A DNA stretch of 64,000 nt from Hyphomicrobiales bacterium. Lineage in GTDB: Bacteria > Pseudomonadota > Alphaproteobacteria > Rhizobiales > Rhizobiaceae. Position 1 is the first letter of the stretch. Every line of letters begins with the position of its first letter. The notes below the pieces were generated by a model. That model worked only from the letters and a program-made list of their open reading frames with translations, ran no database searches and had not been told where the DNA came from. Shown in pieces: positions 25,354 to 33,905 of this stretch. A program made the position numbers and the translations under genes. The stretch is from contig UBMU01000037.1 of the NCBI GenBank assembly GCA_900466605.1, forward strand, positions 109,011 to 173,010, given 5' to 3'.

Positions 25354-25392
25354 GTATCTTTCACTATGTCGTAAACATATATCGTAAGATAC
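25354..25392. promoter_or_regulatory. Inverted repeat between padR-like and MFS genes
   Basis: Arms GTATCTT (25354-25360) and AAGATAC (25386-25392) with an inner ATGT-N5-ACAT. AT-rich compared with the neighbours. Likely operator for the PadR protein; not tested. Confidence 0.45.
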
Positions 25393-25486
25393 TCTGTTTC
25401 AAGAAGGCGAAGTGATTTTGCTCGATTGATCGATCCATCAGAAAATCTTGATTGTCGTCTTCATGCTGCAGCGCGATAAACGCGCC

Positions 25487-26671
25487 ATGTTGGCACGTAA
25501 TGAAACCGTCTCCGAAAACCTGTTCGAAACCGGATTAGCAGGCGCGATCGCAATGGCTGCCGCCATGGGATTTGGTCGATTTTCCTACACGCCGATCCTG
25601 CCAAGCATGATCAGCGGCGTGCCACTCTCGACCGCGGACGCAGGCTTCATCGCCTCGGCGAATTTTGTCGGATATCTCGTTGGCGCTGTTCTTGCCGCCT
25701 ACGGCTGGGCATCCGGTCGTGAGCGTAGCGTTGCACTGCTTGCCCTTGCGGCGACCGCGCTCCTTCTCGCCGCGATGGCAATGACGACATCCGTTCCAGT
25801 CTTTGCTGCCATCCGTTTCCTTGCGGGCGTGGCCAGTGCCTTCGCGCTCGTTTTCAGTTCGTCGATCGTGCTCAGTCACGGGGCACTGGCTGGAAACGAT
25901 CACGTGCAGGCGGCGCATTTTGGTGGTCCGGGCGCAGGTATTGCGCTTTCGTCCGTCATGGTGCTGCTGGTTGGGCTGTTCTATCAGGGTAGTGCTGACG
26001 CGTGGCGAGTATCGTGGATCGGTGGCGCCATTTACTCGGTGCTCAGCCTTGTGGCCGTTTGGTGGCTTCTTCCGGCAGGCCCGGCAGCCTCGGCCAAAAC
26101 CGGGAAGGAACCGCCGATTGGCTGGAGCCTTCCGATGCTGCTTGTGACGGCATCCTATGGTCTGTTCGGGTTCGGCTATGTGATCACGGGCACGTTTCTG
26201 GTCACGATCGCGCGCATGGACGCCGCCGGGCCAACGGTTGAATTTCTCTGTTGGTTCATCGCGGGGGTGACCGCTTCCGTAGCGCTGTTTGCATGGAAAC
26301 CGCTCGTCCGCCCGCTGGGATTGGGGAGAGTCTATGTGGCTGCACTGCTGGTCGAGGCGGTTGGGGTGCTGGCGACTGTTGTCCTGCCGCATTCGGCGGC
26401 ACCGCTCATCGGTGGCGCGCTGTTTGGGGCAACTTTCCTCGCTATTACCGCGTACGGGCTGCAGATTGGTCGCAAGCTTTCGCCGGCCAGTCCGCGCCGG
26501 ATACTGGCGACAATGACCGCAGCCTTTGGGGTTGGTCAGATCGTCGGCCCGATTGTTGCCGGCTGGATGGCCGAGCAAACCGGCAGCTTCACCACGCCGA
26601 CCTACACCGCAGCGGCAGCGCTTCTGGTATGCGCGGCGCTGGTGATGCCGGTCGCCAGGAAGTTGTCATAG
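25487..26671 (+). CDS. MFS transporter, YbfB/YjiJ family
   Basis: About 394 residues with 11-12 hydrophobic segments. The first helix reads GLAGAIAMAAAMGFGRFSYT with PILPSM, the YbfB/YjiJ (PF06779) hallmark, and the helix 5-6 pair SSSIVLSHGALAGNDH, then HFGGPGAGIALSSVMVLLVG. The start is uncertain between 25463 and 25487; the latter gives a normal short N-terminus. Located opposite a PadR gene, so probably a regulated exporter of unknown substrate. No adjacent enzyme gene hints at the cargo. Confidence 0.82.
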   Translation: MLARNETVSENLFETGLAGAIAMAAAMGFGRFSYTPILPSMISGVPLSTADAGFIASANFVGYLVGAVLAAYGWASGRERSVALLALAATALLLAAMAMTTSVPVFAAIRFLAGVASAFALVFSSSIVLSHGALAGNDHVQAAHFGGPGAGIALSSVMVLLVGLFYQGSADAWRVSWIGGAIYSVLSLVAVWWLLPAGPAASAKTGKEPPIGWSLPMLLVTASYGLFGFGYVITGTFLVTIARMDAAGPTVEFLCWFIAGVTASVALFAWKPLVRPLGLGRVYVAALLVEAVGVLATVVLPHSAAPLIGGALFGATFLAITAYGLQIGRKLSPASPRRILATMTAAFGVGQIVGPIVAGWMAEQTGSFTTPTYTAAAALLVCAALVMPVARKLS

Positions 26672-26794
26672 CGCGTTACAAGTGCGTAACAATGGGATGA
26701 GCCCATTGCCGCTCTGCAAGAACTGCCGTAGTTTTCGCCGCAATTGGTCTGTTAGAGACTCCGAAGACTCCAGTTCAGGAAAGCAAGCTCTCCC

Positions 26795-28060
26795 GTGTTC
26801 GTCTCCTATTTTCCCAAGCCCAGGGTTTTCTTCATATCAGCTGTTGCTTGGGCACTTCTTGCCGTGATCTTTTGGTATTTCGTGGGTTCCAGCCTCGGAT
26901 CGCTGATTGGCCTCCCGCCGCTGCCTCCGGGGCAGGACGCTCCGATCGGTGTTTCGGTCTTCTGGTCAGCTCCGTTCCTGTGGTTTTACATCTATTATGC
27001 CGTGGCGGTCGCGCTCTTCGCCGCATTCTGGTTCACCTACAGCCCGCATCGCTGGCAGATGTGGTCTGTGCTGGGCTCGGCACTGATCATCTTCAACACC
27101 TACTTTTCGGTTCAGGTAAGCGTAGCAATCAATGCGTGGTACGGACCATTCTACGATCTGATCCAGCAGGCGCTCGCAAAGACGGCGCCGGTCACCGCGT
27201 CGCAACTCTACCTCGGCATGCTTGGCTTTGCTGGTATCGCCTTCGTGGCGATCACCGTTGGTGTGCTGAACCTGTTCTTCGTCAGCCATTGGATCTTCCG
27301 CTGGCGCACGGCGATGAACGAATACTACATGGCACATTGGCCGAAGCTCAGACACATCGAAGGTGCTTCGCAGCGCGTTCAGGAAGACACGATGCGCTTC
27401 TCGTCGACCGTGGAAAGCCTCGGCGTCAGCCTCGTCAGCTCGGTCATGACGCTGATTGCCTTCCTGCCGGTTCTGTTCAAGATCGGTGCCAGCATCACCG
27501 AGCTGCCGCTCATCGGTGAGGTGCCTCATGCGCTCGTCTGGGCCGCATTGTTCTGGTCGATCTTCGGAACGGTCTTTCTCGGATTGGTCGGTATCAAGCT
27601 GCCGGGCCTCGAGTTCCGCAACCAGCGCGTCGAAGCGTCCTACCGCAAGGAACTCGTCTATGGCGAAGACCATGCAGATCGGGCGACGCCGCCGACGGTG
27701 GCCGAGCTCTTCGCCAATGTGCGCCGCAACTACTTCCGGCTTTATTTCCACTACATGTATTTCAACGTCGCCCGCATCTTCTATCTGCAGGCCGACAACC
27801 TGTTCAGCCTGATCGTGCTGGTGCCGTCGATCGTTGCCGGCAAGCTCACGCTCGGCCTGCTGACGCAGATCAACAACGTCTTCGACCAGGTGCGCGGTTC
27901 GTTCCAGTATCTCGTCAATTCCTGGACGACGATCGTTGAGCTGCTATCGATCTACAAGCGCCTGCGCACTTTTGAATCCGCTATCGATGGTGAGCCGTTG
28001 CCTGATATCGACCAGCGCTATCTGGAGCGCGAGGCTGGCATCATCCACGCCGACGGCTAG
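26795..28060 (+). CDS. bacA: SbmA/BacA-family peptide transporter
   Basis: 421 residues, a proton-driven inner-membrane importer of antimicrobial-type peptides. The GTG start gives MFVSYFPKPRVFFISAVAWA, the usual rhizobial BacA start, with AGGAAAG upstream. Several hydrophobic helices in the first 250 residues plus the conserved RVQEDTMRFSSTVESLG (around 195), GIKLPGLEFRNQRVEASYRK (near 265) and LQADNLFSLIVLVPSIVAGK (near 330) identify the SbmA_BacA domain (PF05992). In legume symbionts BacA protects bacteroids from NCR peptides and is needed for differentiation; it also affects very-long-chain fatty acid lipid A. No ATPase domain is present, ruling out the BclA-type ABC protein. Confidence 0.92.
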   Translation: MFVSYFPKPRVFFISAVAWALLAVIFWYFVGSSLGSLIGLPPLPPGQDAPIGVSVFWSAPFLWFYIYYAVAVALFAAFWFTYSPHRWQMWSVLGSALIIFNTYFSVQVSVAINAWYGPFYDLIQQALAKTAPVTASQLYLGMLGFAGIAFVAITVGVLNLFFVSHWIFRWRTAMNEYYMAHWPKLRHIEGASQRVQEDTMRFSSTVESLGVSLVSSVMTLIAFLPVLFKIGASITELPLIGEVPHALVWAALFWSIFGTVFLGLVGIKLPGLEFRNQRVEASYRKELVYGEDHADRATPPTVAELFANVRRNYFRLYFHYMYFNVARIFYLQADNLFSLIVLVPSIVAGKLTLGLLTQINNVFDQVRGSFQYLVNSWTTIVELLSIYKRLRTFESAIDGEPLPDIDQRYLEREAGIIHADG

Positions 28061-28129
28061 TGCCGTCGGCTGACCTCGGTTAGACCGGCCTTCTATAGAG
28101 CCGAATACTCCCGCGTGACTGGACGCTTC

Positions 28130-28396
28130 CTAAGCGAATCGGATGGCGGCCTTCGCGCGGGCTTTGGCGGCTACTTCCTCGCGGTCCCGAGGAGGCTGAG
28201 AGGTCTCCAGAGAATTGAGCAGGTCCTGGGCACATTTCGCGATCGACATGACCGCGTGGTCGAACGCGGCCTCGTTGCGCTTTGAAGGCCTGGTGGTCCC
28301 GCTCAATTTGCGCACGAACTGAAGCGCGGCGTCATGGATCTCCTCGTCTGTCGCTGGCGGGTCGAAATTGAACAGGGGTTTGATATTTCGGCACAT
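28130..28396 (-). CDS. DUF2277-family small protein
   Basis: 88 residues. MCRNIKPLFNFDPPATDEEI is the diagnostic DUF2277 start, followed by AALQFVRKLSGTTRPSKRNE and C-terminal RDREEVAAKARAKAAIRF. The family is widespread in proteobacteria and actinobacteria and has no known function; its Cys at residue 2 and compact helical prediction are constant features. Convergent with bacA, and upstream of it lies a small palindromic element. Confidence 0.92.
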   Translation of the reverse strand: MCRNIKPLFNFDPPATDEEIHDAALQFVRKLSGTTRPSKRNEAAFDHAVMSIAKCAQDLLNSLETSQPPRDREEVAAKARAKAAIRFA

Positions 28397-28573
28397 GGCT
28401 TACTCCCGATCGCCGTCTCTCTGCCCTTGAGAGGAGGGTGGCGTGGCCTAAAAGGTAGTCGTGTCGACGCGAATTGCAAACGCACCAGATTGCCACGACG
28501 GAATGCACGCACGACAGGCGCAGCGGAGCAAGAACAACGAAGACATCCCGCGTTCAAGTTGACGCGCGGTGTC

Positions 28574-28590
28574 TCTCCCATTGCGGGAGA
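28574..28590. repeat. Small palindrome TCTCCC-N5-GGGAGA near a possible intergenic repeat
   Basis: The 215-bp spacer between DUF2277 and the deacetylase gene contains TCTCCC (28574-28579) / GGGAGA (28585-28590) and a related GAGAGGAGGG stretch at about 28428-28437. Rhizobial genomes have dispersed palindromes with TCTCCC...GGGAGA arms; this one may be a remnant of such a family. Confidence 0.3.
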
Positions 28591-28611
28591 AAGGCGAAAG
28601 GGAAGGTTGGC

Positions 28612-29610
28612 TTAGAGGCCCGATGCTTGCGCTTGTGGCTGCAGCTTTCCGCGCGCCTTTATGACAGGGATCGCTTCGGAGTAGCTGACACAGGCGACAT
28701 CCGCTCGGTGGCAGACATCGCTCACCAGCCGATCGAGCGCGCGCCAGTAGGCGCCGCCGTTCATCTCGACGAAGTGGAAGCCGAGCTGCAGCGGAATGCG
28801 GTTGCCCGCGTATTGCTTGTCGAAGGCTTCCTTGAAGGCGGCGTAGGAGCGATCTTCGAATGCCTTGGAGTCGGCCTTGTCTTCGGTTCCATTGGAGTGG
28901 CGGACGAAGAGATTGTAGTCCATGCCGATGATCGGCTTCTCGCGCGGACCTTCGGGGATCAGCGGCAGGCCGAAGCGAATGATGCCGGCTTCCTCAACCG
29001 GCATGGCCGGTCCCTTGGTCACCAGGCTTGCGTCATAGGCGAAGCCAGCCTTTTTCTCGGCGGCGATCATGTCGGCGCCCGGTGTTGCAGAGAGGTAGGG
29101 CGCACGGAAGCCATGGATGCCGTGGTCGACCAGGTCCTGCCAGCCCTTCGGCTCCTCGAGATCGACGCCCTTCCAGGCGTTTTTCAGCGTGGAGCGGAAG
29201 GTGGCGAACTCCTTCGACCAGTCCGCCTCGCTCCACTGGCGGCCATCGAAATGGCCGCAGGCGTGGCTGGAGATGTCATGGCCCTCGAGATGCGCGTGCC
29301 AGATATTGCCGAGCCGCTCGCGGATCTCGTCGTCGCTCTGGGCAAAGCCGACGTTCGATTTTCCCTGTTTCTGGTGCGGTGCCTGATAGGCCTTCTTGGC
29401 GGCCTGGTTCATCAGGAAGGTGCAGGAGAGGAAATAAGTAAAATGTGCGCCGTTCTTCGCTGCCATCTCACGGCTCTTCTGCCAGAGCGCGTTGTCGTGC
29501 GCACCGTCGAAAGAAATGATCACCAGTTGCTTCGGCTGGTCGGCAGCTTGGGCTGCCGCCGGAGCAACAAGGGAAAGGGCGAGGGAAGCTTTGAAAAACC
29601 AACGAAACAT
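28612..29610 (-). CDS. Secreted polysaccharide deacetylase family protein
   Basis: 332 residues. The signal peptide MFRWFFKASLALSLVAPAAA with an AQA cleavage site leads to a NodB-like fold starting with QLVIISFDGAHDNALWQ: the FDGAHD stretch is the first-Asp metal motif, HDISSHACGHFDGRQW gives the His pair, and GFRAPYLSATPG gives the RAPY catalytic loop. Start at ATG 29610, as the GTG six bases upstream adds only two residues. Predicted periplasmic carbohydrate or peptidoglycan N-deacetylase; substrate unknown. Convergent neighbour none; stands divergent from the NnrU gene. Confidence 0.85.
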   Translation of the reverse strand: MFRWFFKASLALSLVAPAAAQAADQPKQLVIISFDGAHDNALWQKSREMAAKNGAHFTYFLSCTFLMNQAAKKAYQAPHQKQGKSNVGFAQSDDEIRERLGNIWHAHLEGHDISSHACGHFDGRQWSEADWSKEFATFRSTLKNAWKGVDLEEPKGWQDLVDHGIHGFRAPYLSATPGADMIAAEKKAGFAYDASLVTKGPAMPVEEAGIIRFGLPLIPEGPREKPIIGMDYNLFVRHSNGTEDKADSKAFEDRSYAAFKEAFDKQYAGNRIPLQLGFHFVEMNGGAYWRALDRLVSDVCHRADVACVSYSEAIPVIKARGKLQPQAQASGL

Positions 29611-29727
29611 GGGCACCGCGACAATTTGTTTGCGGCTTTCCTGTTACAGAAATGCGGCGAAGCTGCGGTGACGCTGGCGTTTTTGTGTCGCTGCGGCTAA
29701 GTCTCGGAAAACGCACAGGAGATCGCC

Positions 29728-30312
29728 ATGGCATTACTCATCGTCGGCATCATCATTTTCCTCGGGCTTCATCTGATACGCGTTGTTGCGCCCGGCCTTC
29801 GCCAGTCCATGATCAACAGCCTCGGCGAGAGTGGCTGGAAGATCGCATATTCCGTCGTCAGCATCCTGTCCCTGATCCTGCTCATCTACGGCTTCGGTCA
29901 AGCCCGCCAGGTGACGGGCATGCTCTACAACCCGCCGATCTGGATGGCGCATATTGCCCTCACGTTGATGCTGATTGCGGTGATCTGTCTGGTCGCCTCG
30001 CTGCTGCCGGCGGGGCACATTGCGGTCAAGACAAAGCATCCGATGGTGTTGTCGGTGAAGATCTGGGCGTTTGCGCATCTTTTGGCCAACGGCGAGACCT
30101 CTTCGGTGCTGCTGTTCGGAGCATTCCTCGCATGGGGCGTCATTCTGCGCATAGCGCTGAAGCGGCGCGAGCGCGCAGGCGAGCTTAGCCGTCGCCCGTT
30201 CGTCTCGGGAAAGTATGATCTCTATGCGGTGATCATCGGGGTTGTTGCTTGGGCGCTCATCACTTTCAAGCTGCACGAGTTGTTGATTGGCGTGGCTCCG
30301 ATCGTTATGTGA
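29728..30312 (+). CDS. NnrU-family membrane protein
   Basis: 194 residues with about six hydrophobic segments. MALLIVGIIIFLGLHLIRVV is the family N-terminus (LGLHLIR), followed by WKIAYSVVSILSLILLIYGF and a conserved HPMVLSVKIWAFAHLLANGE with His and Asn residues that are shared with the isoprenoid methyltransferase-like NnrU proteins. SD AGGAGA precedes the ATG. Role uncertain: NnrU was first linked to nitric oxide respiration, but these members are widespread in non-denitrifiers. No denitrification genes in this window. Confidence 0.88.
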   Translation: MALLIVGIIIFLGLHLIRVVAPGLRQSMINSLGESGWKIAYSVVSILSLILLIYGFGQARQVTGMLYNPPIWMAHIALTLMLIAVICLVASLLPAGHIAVKTKHPMVLSVKIWAFAHLLANGETSSVLLFGAFLAWGVILRIALKRRERAGELSRRPFVSGKYDLYAVIIGVVAWALITFKLHELLIGVAPIVM

Positions 30313-30416
30313 CGAATCTTTCCAATCCCCCTTACAACTGCTGAAAAATGGGGTAGAAGGCCCCACAATGTGCGTGCAACCCGCATGCCGAAGCATATCC
30401 GTTGCCGGAGACTAGA

Positions 30417-31100
30417 ATGGCATTCAACGACGACAGCTTCATCCGTGAAGTCAACGAGGAACTGCGTTCCGACCAGGTGAAGGGCGCGTGGCGCCGGTTT
30501 GGCCGCTACCTGATTGCGCTCGCCGTCCTGATCGTTCTTGGTACTGTCGGCTACAAGGTGTACGAATACTGGGACGACAACCAGTCCTCCGGCACGGGCG
30601 ACCAGTTCATCGCTGCCATGAAACTTGCTGACGAGAGCAAGAATGACGAGGCCTTGGCCGCGCTCGAGAAGCTGGAAAAGGAGGGCCACGGAGCCTATCC
30701 GATCCTCGCGCGCATGCGTGCTGCTACAGTTTTGGCTCAGAAGGGTGATACGGCAGCCGCCGTTGCCGCCTTTGACGTGATCGGCAAGGATAACGCAGCG
30801 CCGGCAGCCGTGCGCGATGCCGCCAAGATGCGCGCCGGCTGGTTGCTGATCGAAGGCGGAACCTACGATCAGGTTTCCGCCCATGTCGAGGAAATGGCCG
30901 TTCCCGGCAACGCCTTCCGTCATTCCGCCCGCGAGGCGCTAGGTCTGGCCGCCTACAAGGCCGGCAACCTGACCCAGGCGCGCCAGTGGTTCCAGGCGAT
31001 CGCCGATGATGCGCAGAGCCCGCGCAATGTTGCCAATCGCGCCCAGATGATGCTTGATAATATTACCGCATCCGGCAAGGCGCCCGCCGCACAGGGCTGA
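30417..31100 (+). CDS. YfgM/TPR_21-like tetratricopeptide protein
   Basis: 227 residues. A short N-terminal cytoplasmic segment, one transmembrane helix WRRFGRYLIALAVLIVLGTV (about residues 22-45), then a helical TPR-like domain (ALEKLEKEGHGAYPILARMR, LTQARQWFQAIADDAQSPRN). It fits the ancillary SecYEG translocon family (YfgM, PF09976) in which a periplasmic TPR domain follows one membrane anchor. It is 15 bp upstream of der, the same neighbourhood as yfgM-bamB-der in gammaproteobacteria, with bamB missing here. That context supports the identification. Confidence 0.85.
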   Translation: MAFNDDSFIREVNEELRSDQVKGAWRRFGRYLIALAVLIVLGTVGYKVYEYWDDNQSSGTGDQFIAAMKLADESKNDEALAALEKLEKEGHGAYPILARMRAATVLAQKGDTAAAVAAFDVIGKDNAAPAAVRDAAKMRAGWLLIEGGTYDQVSAHVEEMAVPGNAFRHSAREALGLAAYKAGNLTQARQWFQAIADDAQSPRNVANRAQMMLDNITASGKAPAAQG

Positions 31101-31115
31101 GTTTAAGGAATTTCA

Positions 31116-32537
31116 ATGAGCTTTACGGTCGCGATCGTTGGTCGCCCGAATGTTGGCAAGTCGACGCTTTTCAACCGTCTGGTTGGGAAAAAGCTGGCGC
31201 TCGTCGACGACACGCCGGGCGTCACCCGCGACCGTCGCCCCGGTGACGCGCGGCTCATGGGTCTGCACTTCACCATCATCGATACCGCTGGCCTTGAGAA
31301 GGCGGACGCCGAAAGCCTGCAAGGCCGTATGCGCGCCCAGACGGAAGCCGCGATCGATGAGGCGGATATTTCGCTGTTCGTGGTCGATGCCAAGTTCGGC
31401 CTGACACCCGTCGACAAGGAACTGGCGGAGATGCTGCGCCGCCGCGGCAAGCCAGTCGTCCTCGTCGCCAACAAGTCGGAAGCCAAAGGCTCCGACAGCG
31501 GATTCTATGATGCCTACACGATCGGGCTTGGCGAACCGGTGCCGATCTCTGCCGAACACGGGCAAGGCATGCTCGACCTGCGCGATGCCATCGTCGCTGC
31601 GATCGGCGAAGAGCGCGCCTATCCGAAGGAAAAGGAAGACGTTGCCGTCACCAATGTCGATCTTCCGCAGGAGATGGAAGAGGACGAGGATTACGAGCCC
31701 GAGTATGACGATACCAAGCCGTTGCGCGTGGCGATCATCGGTCGCCCGAATGCCGGCAAATCGACGCTCATCAACCGTTTCCTCGGTGAGGATCGTCTGC
31801 TGACGGGTCCAGAGGCCGGTATCACGCGCGACAGTATCTCGGTCGAGTGGGACTGGCGCGGTCGGACCATCAAGATGTTCGATACGGCCGGTATGCGCCG
31901 CAAGGCGCGCGTGACGGAAAAGCTGGAAAAGCTATCCGTTGCCGATTCATTGCGCTCCATCCGCTTTGCCGAAACCGTAGTCATCGTTTTCGATTCGACC
32001 ATTCCGTTCGAAAAGCAGGATCTGCAACTGGTGGATCTGGTGATCCGTGAAGGTCGTGCCGCCGTGCTTGCCTTCAACAAGTGGGACATGATCGAGGACC
32101 AGCAGGCGGTGCTTGCCGATCTTCGCGAGAAGACCGAGCGGCTTTTGCCGCAGGCCCGTGGCATCCGCGCGGTGCCGATCTCCGGCCAGACCGGCCGCGG
32201 CCTCGACAAGCTGATGCAGTCGATCATCGACACGGACATGGTGTGGAACAAGCGCATCTCGACGGCCAAGCTCAATCGCTGGCTCGAACAGCAGCAGGTG
32301 CAGCATCCGCCGCCGGCAGTCTCCGGTCGCCGCCTGAAGCTCAAGTACATGACGCAGGTCAAGGCGCGCCCGCCGGCGTTCATGATCTCCTGCACGCGTT
32401 CGGACGCGTTGCCGGAATCCTATACGCGCTATCTGATCAACAGCTTACGTGTGGATTTCAATATGCCGAGCGTGCCGATCCGTATCCACTATCGCTCGCC
32501 TGACAACCCGTACGAATCCAAGAAGAAGCGGACCTGA
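31116..32537 (+). CDS. der: Ribosome biogenesis GTPase Der (EngA)
   Basis: 473 residues. Two tandem GTPase domains: first P-loop GRPNVGKSTLF near residue 8 with DTPGV and NKSE, second P-loop GRPNAGKSTLI near 209 with DTAGMRRKARV and FNKWD. A C-terminal KH-like domain (about 390-473) ends PYESKKKR. Binds the 50S subunit and is essential for late ribosome maturation. The acidic linker between the two domains (residues 170-205, EEDEDYEPEYDD) is typical of alphaproteobacterial Der. Same transcript as the YfgM-like gene. A strong terminator follows inside the convergent gene. Confidence 0.96.
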   Translation: MSFTVAIVGRPNVGKSTLFNRLVGKKLALVDDTPGVTRDRRPGDARLMGLHFTIIDTAGLEKADAESLQGRMRAQTEAAIDEADISLFVVDAKFGLTPVDKELAEMLRRRGKPVVLVANKSEAKGSDSGFYDAYTIGLGEPVPISAEHGQGMLDLRDAIVAAIGEERAYPKEKEDVAVTNVDLPQEMEEDEDYEPEYDDTKPLRVAIIGRPNAGKSTLINRFLGEDRLLTGPEAGITRDSISVEWDWRGRTIKMFDTAGMRRKARVTEKLEKLSVADSLRSIRFAETVVIVFDSTIPFEKQDLQLVDLVIREGRAAVLAFNKWDMIEDQQAVLADLREKTERLLPQARGIRAVPISGQTGRGLDKLMQSIIDTDMVWNKRISTAKLNRWLEQQQVQHPPPAVSGRRLKLKYMTQVKARPPAFMISCTRSDALPESYTRYLINSLRVDFNMPSVPIRIHYRSPDNPYESKKKRT

Positions 32538-32585
32538 ATCGGCGTGAGGGTGCCGCTGCGCGACACGCTCAAAAAAGTGACGGTA

Positions 32586-33752
32586 TCAGGTTCCCGATGA
32601 AATAGGCCCGGCGGTTTCTCCGGGCTTTTTCGTTCTTGGCAGCGACTTGGCGGCAAACTGCCAGGCCTTCTTCCATTTTGGCGTAATGACACCATTGGCG
32701 GCGCGGATGTTGTTGATGAACTGCGTGGTCGCCGCTTCCCATGAGTACTGCAAGGCAAGTTCTCGAGACGCCTCGCGGGAGGCAGATAGCGCCGCCAGGC
32801 AAGCCGTACTCAGGTCACCGTCGAGCGCGCCAACCTCGCTGTCCTCACCGATAATATCGAGCGGACCGGTGACGGGATAGGCGGCGACGGGAACACCGGA
32901 GGCAAGCGCTTCCAGGATTGTATTGCCGAACGTGTCCGTCAGCGAGGGGAAGACGAAGACATCCGCCTGGGCATAGGCCTTCGCGAGTTCCTCGCCGACC
33001 CTCATCCCGGTGAAACGCACATTCGGGTAGCGCTTTTCAAGTTCGGCGCGCGCCGGCCCGTCGCCCACAACGACTTTTGATCCGGGCAGATCGAGATCCA
33101 GAAAGGCCGGCAGGTTCTTTTCCAACGCAACCCGGCCGACCGTCATGAAAATCGGGCGGGAAAGGCCGAAGGGAGCGTCCTCCAGAGGCATGGGGCGGAA
33201 ATGATCTGCGTCGATGCCGCGGCTCCACGGCATGAGGTTTCGAATGCCCTTCTCGGATAGTTCGCGCGCAAGGCTGGGAGTTGCGACCATGCAGCCAGCG
33301 CCGGAATTGTGGAACCAGCGGACGAACGCATAAAGCCAGCTTTTCGGGATCGGCAGGCGTGCAGAGACATATTCCGGAAAGCGGGTGTGGTAGCTGGTGG
33401 AGAAGGGCATGTGGTTCTTGTGGCACCAGCGTCGCGCCGTCAGGCCCAAGGGACCCTCCGTCGCGATATGAACGTAAGAGGGCATGTGTTTTTCGATCTC
33501 GCGCGCGACGCGGCGATAGCTGGCGATCGAAAGCCGGATTTCGGGATAGGTGGGGCAAGGGATACTGTGGAAGCCCTGCGGGGTCACCATCGCTACCTCG
33601 ATGCCCATCTTGGCCAGTTCGCGATTGGTGTTCTCGATCGAACGAACGACGCCGTTGACCTGCGGATGCCAGGCATCGCTGACGATGACCAGCCGCTCTG
33701 CCGCGCCCAGCCGTGATGCGGCCCGGCTTCCGTCGCTTCCAACATCCAACAT
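32586..33752 (-). CDS. Family 4 glycosyltransferase
   Basis: 388 residues with a GT-B fold. The N-terminal motif RLVIVSDAWHPQVNGVVRSI is that of the GT4 subfamily that glycosylates lipids or works on mannosides in Rhizobiales, and the C-terminal nucleotide-sugar domain shows VGRVALEKNLPAFLDLDLPG and FVFPSLTDTFGNTILEALAS with the EX7E-type Glu pair. Start ATG 33752 is preferred over a GTG twelve bases upstream. Might act in sugar-lipid (glycolipid) synthesis but acceptor and donor are unknown. Overlapped at its 3' end by the der terminator. Confidence 0.82.
   Translation of the reverse strand: MLDVGSDGSRAASRLGAAERLVIVSDAWHPQVNGVVRSIENTNRELAKMGIEVAMVTPQGFHSIPCPTYPEIRLSIASYRRVAREIEKHMPSYVHIATEGPLGLTARRWCHKNHMPFSTSYHTRFPEYVSARLPIPKSWLYAFVRWFHNSGAGCMVATPSLARELSEKGIRNLMPWSRGIDADHFRPMPLEDAPFGLSRPIFMTVGRVALEKNLPAFLDLDLPGSKVVVGDGPARAELEKRYPNVRFTGMRVGEELAKAYAQADVFVFPSLTDTFGNTILEALASGVPVAAYPVTGPLDIIGEDSEVGALDGDLSTACLAALSASREASRELALQYSWEAATTQFINNIRAANGVITPKWKKAWQFAAKSLPRTKKPGETAGPISSGT
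32606..32630 (+). terminator. Rho-independent terminator of der
   Basis: GCCCGG (32606-32611) / CCGGGC (32620-32625) hairpin followed by a T run on the plus strand. It lies within the last 45 bases of the convergent glycosyltransferase gene, so the der transcript ends inside that gene's 3' end. Confidence 0.75.
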
Positions 33753-33905
33753 GTGTTGCAGCACGCCCTCATCCCATCCATGCCGCGCCCGGGGGGCGCC
33801 GGCTCAATTCCGGGCAGGCCCGGAGACTCGATTCCCGCACCTCATTCTGGCGGTCGTCGATGATGGAAATATTACAGCCGTGTTGTGCCGATAAGGTCGG
33901 GGCTC

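Noticed and set aside
29728..30312. NnrU as evidence of denitrification
   Set aside because: NnrU-family proteins are common in non-denitrifiers and no nir/nor/nnrS genes are nearby.
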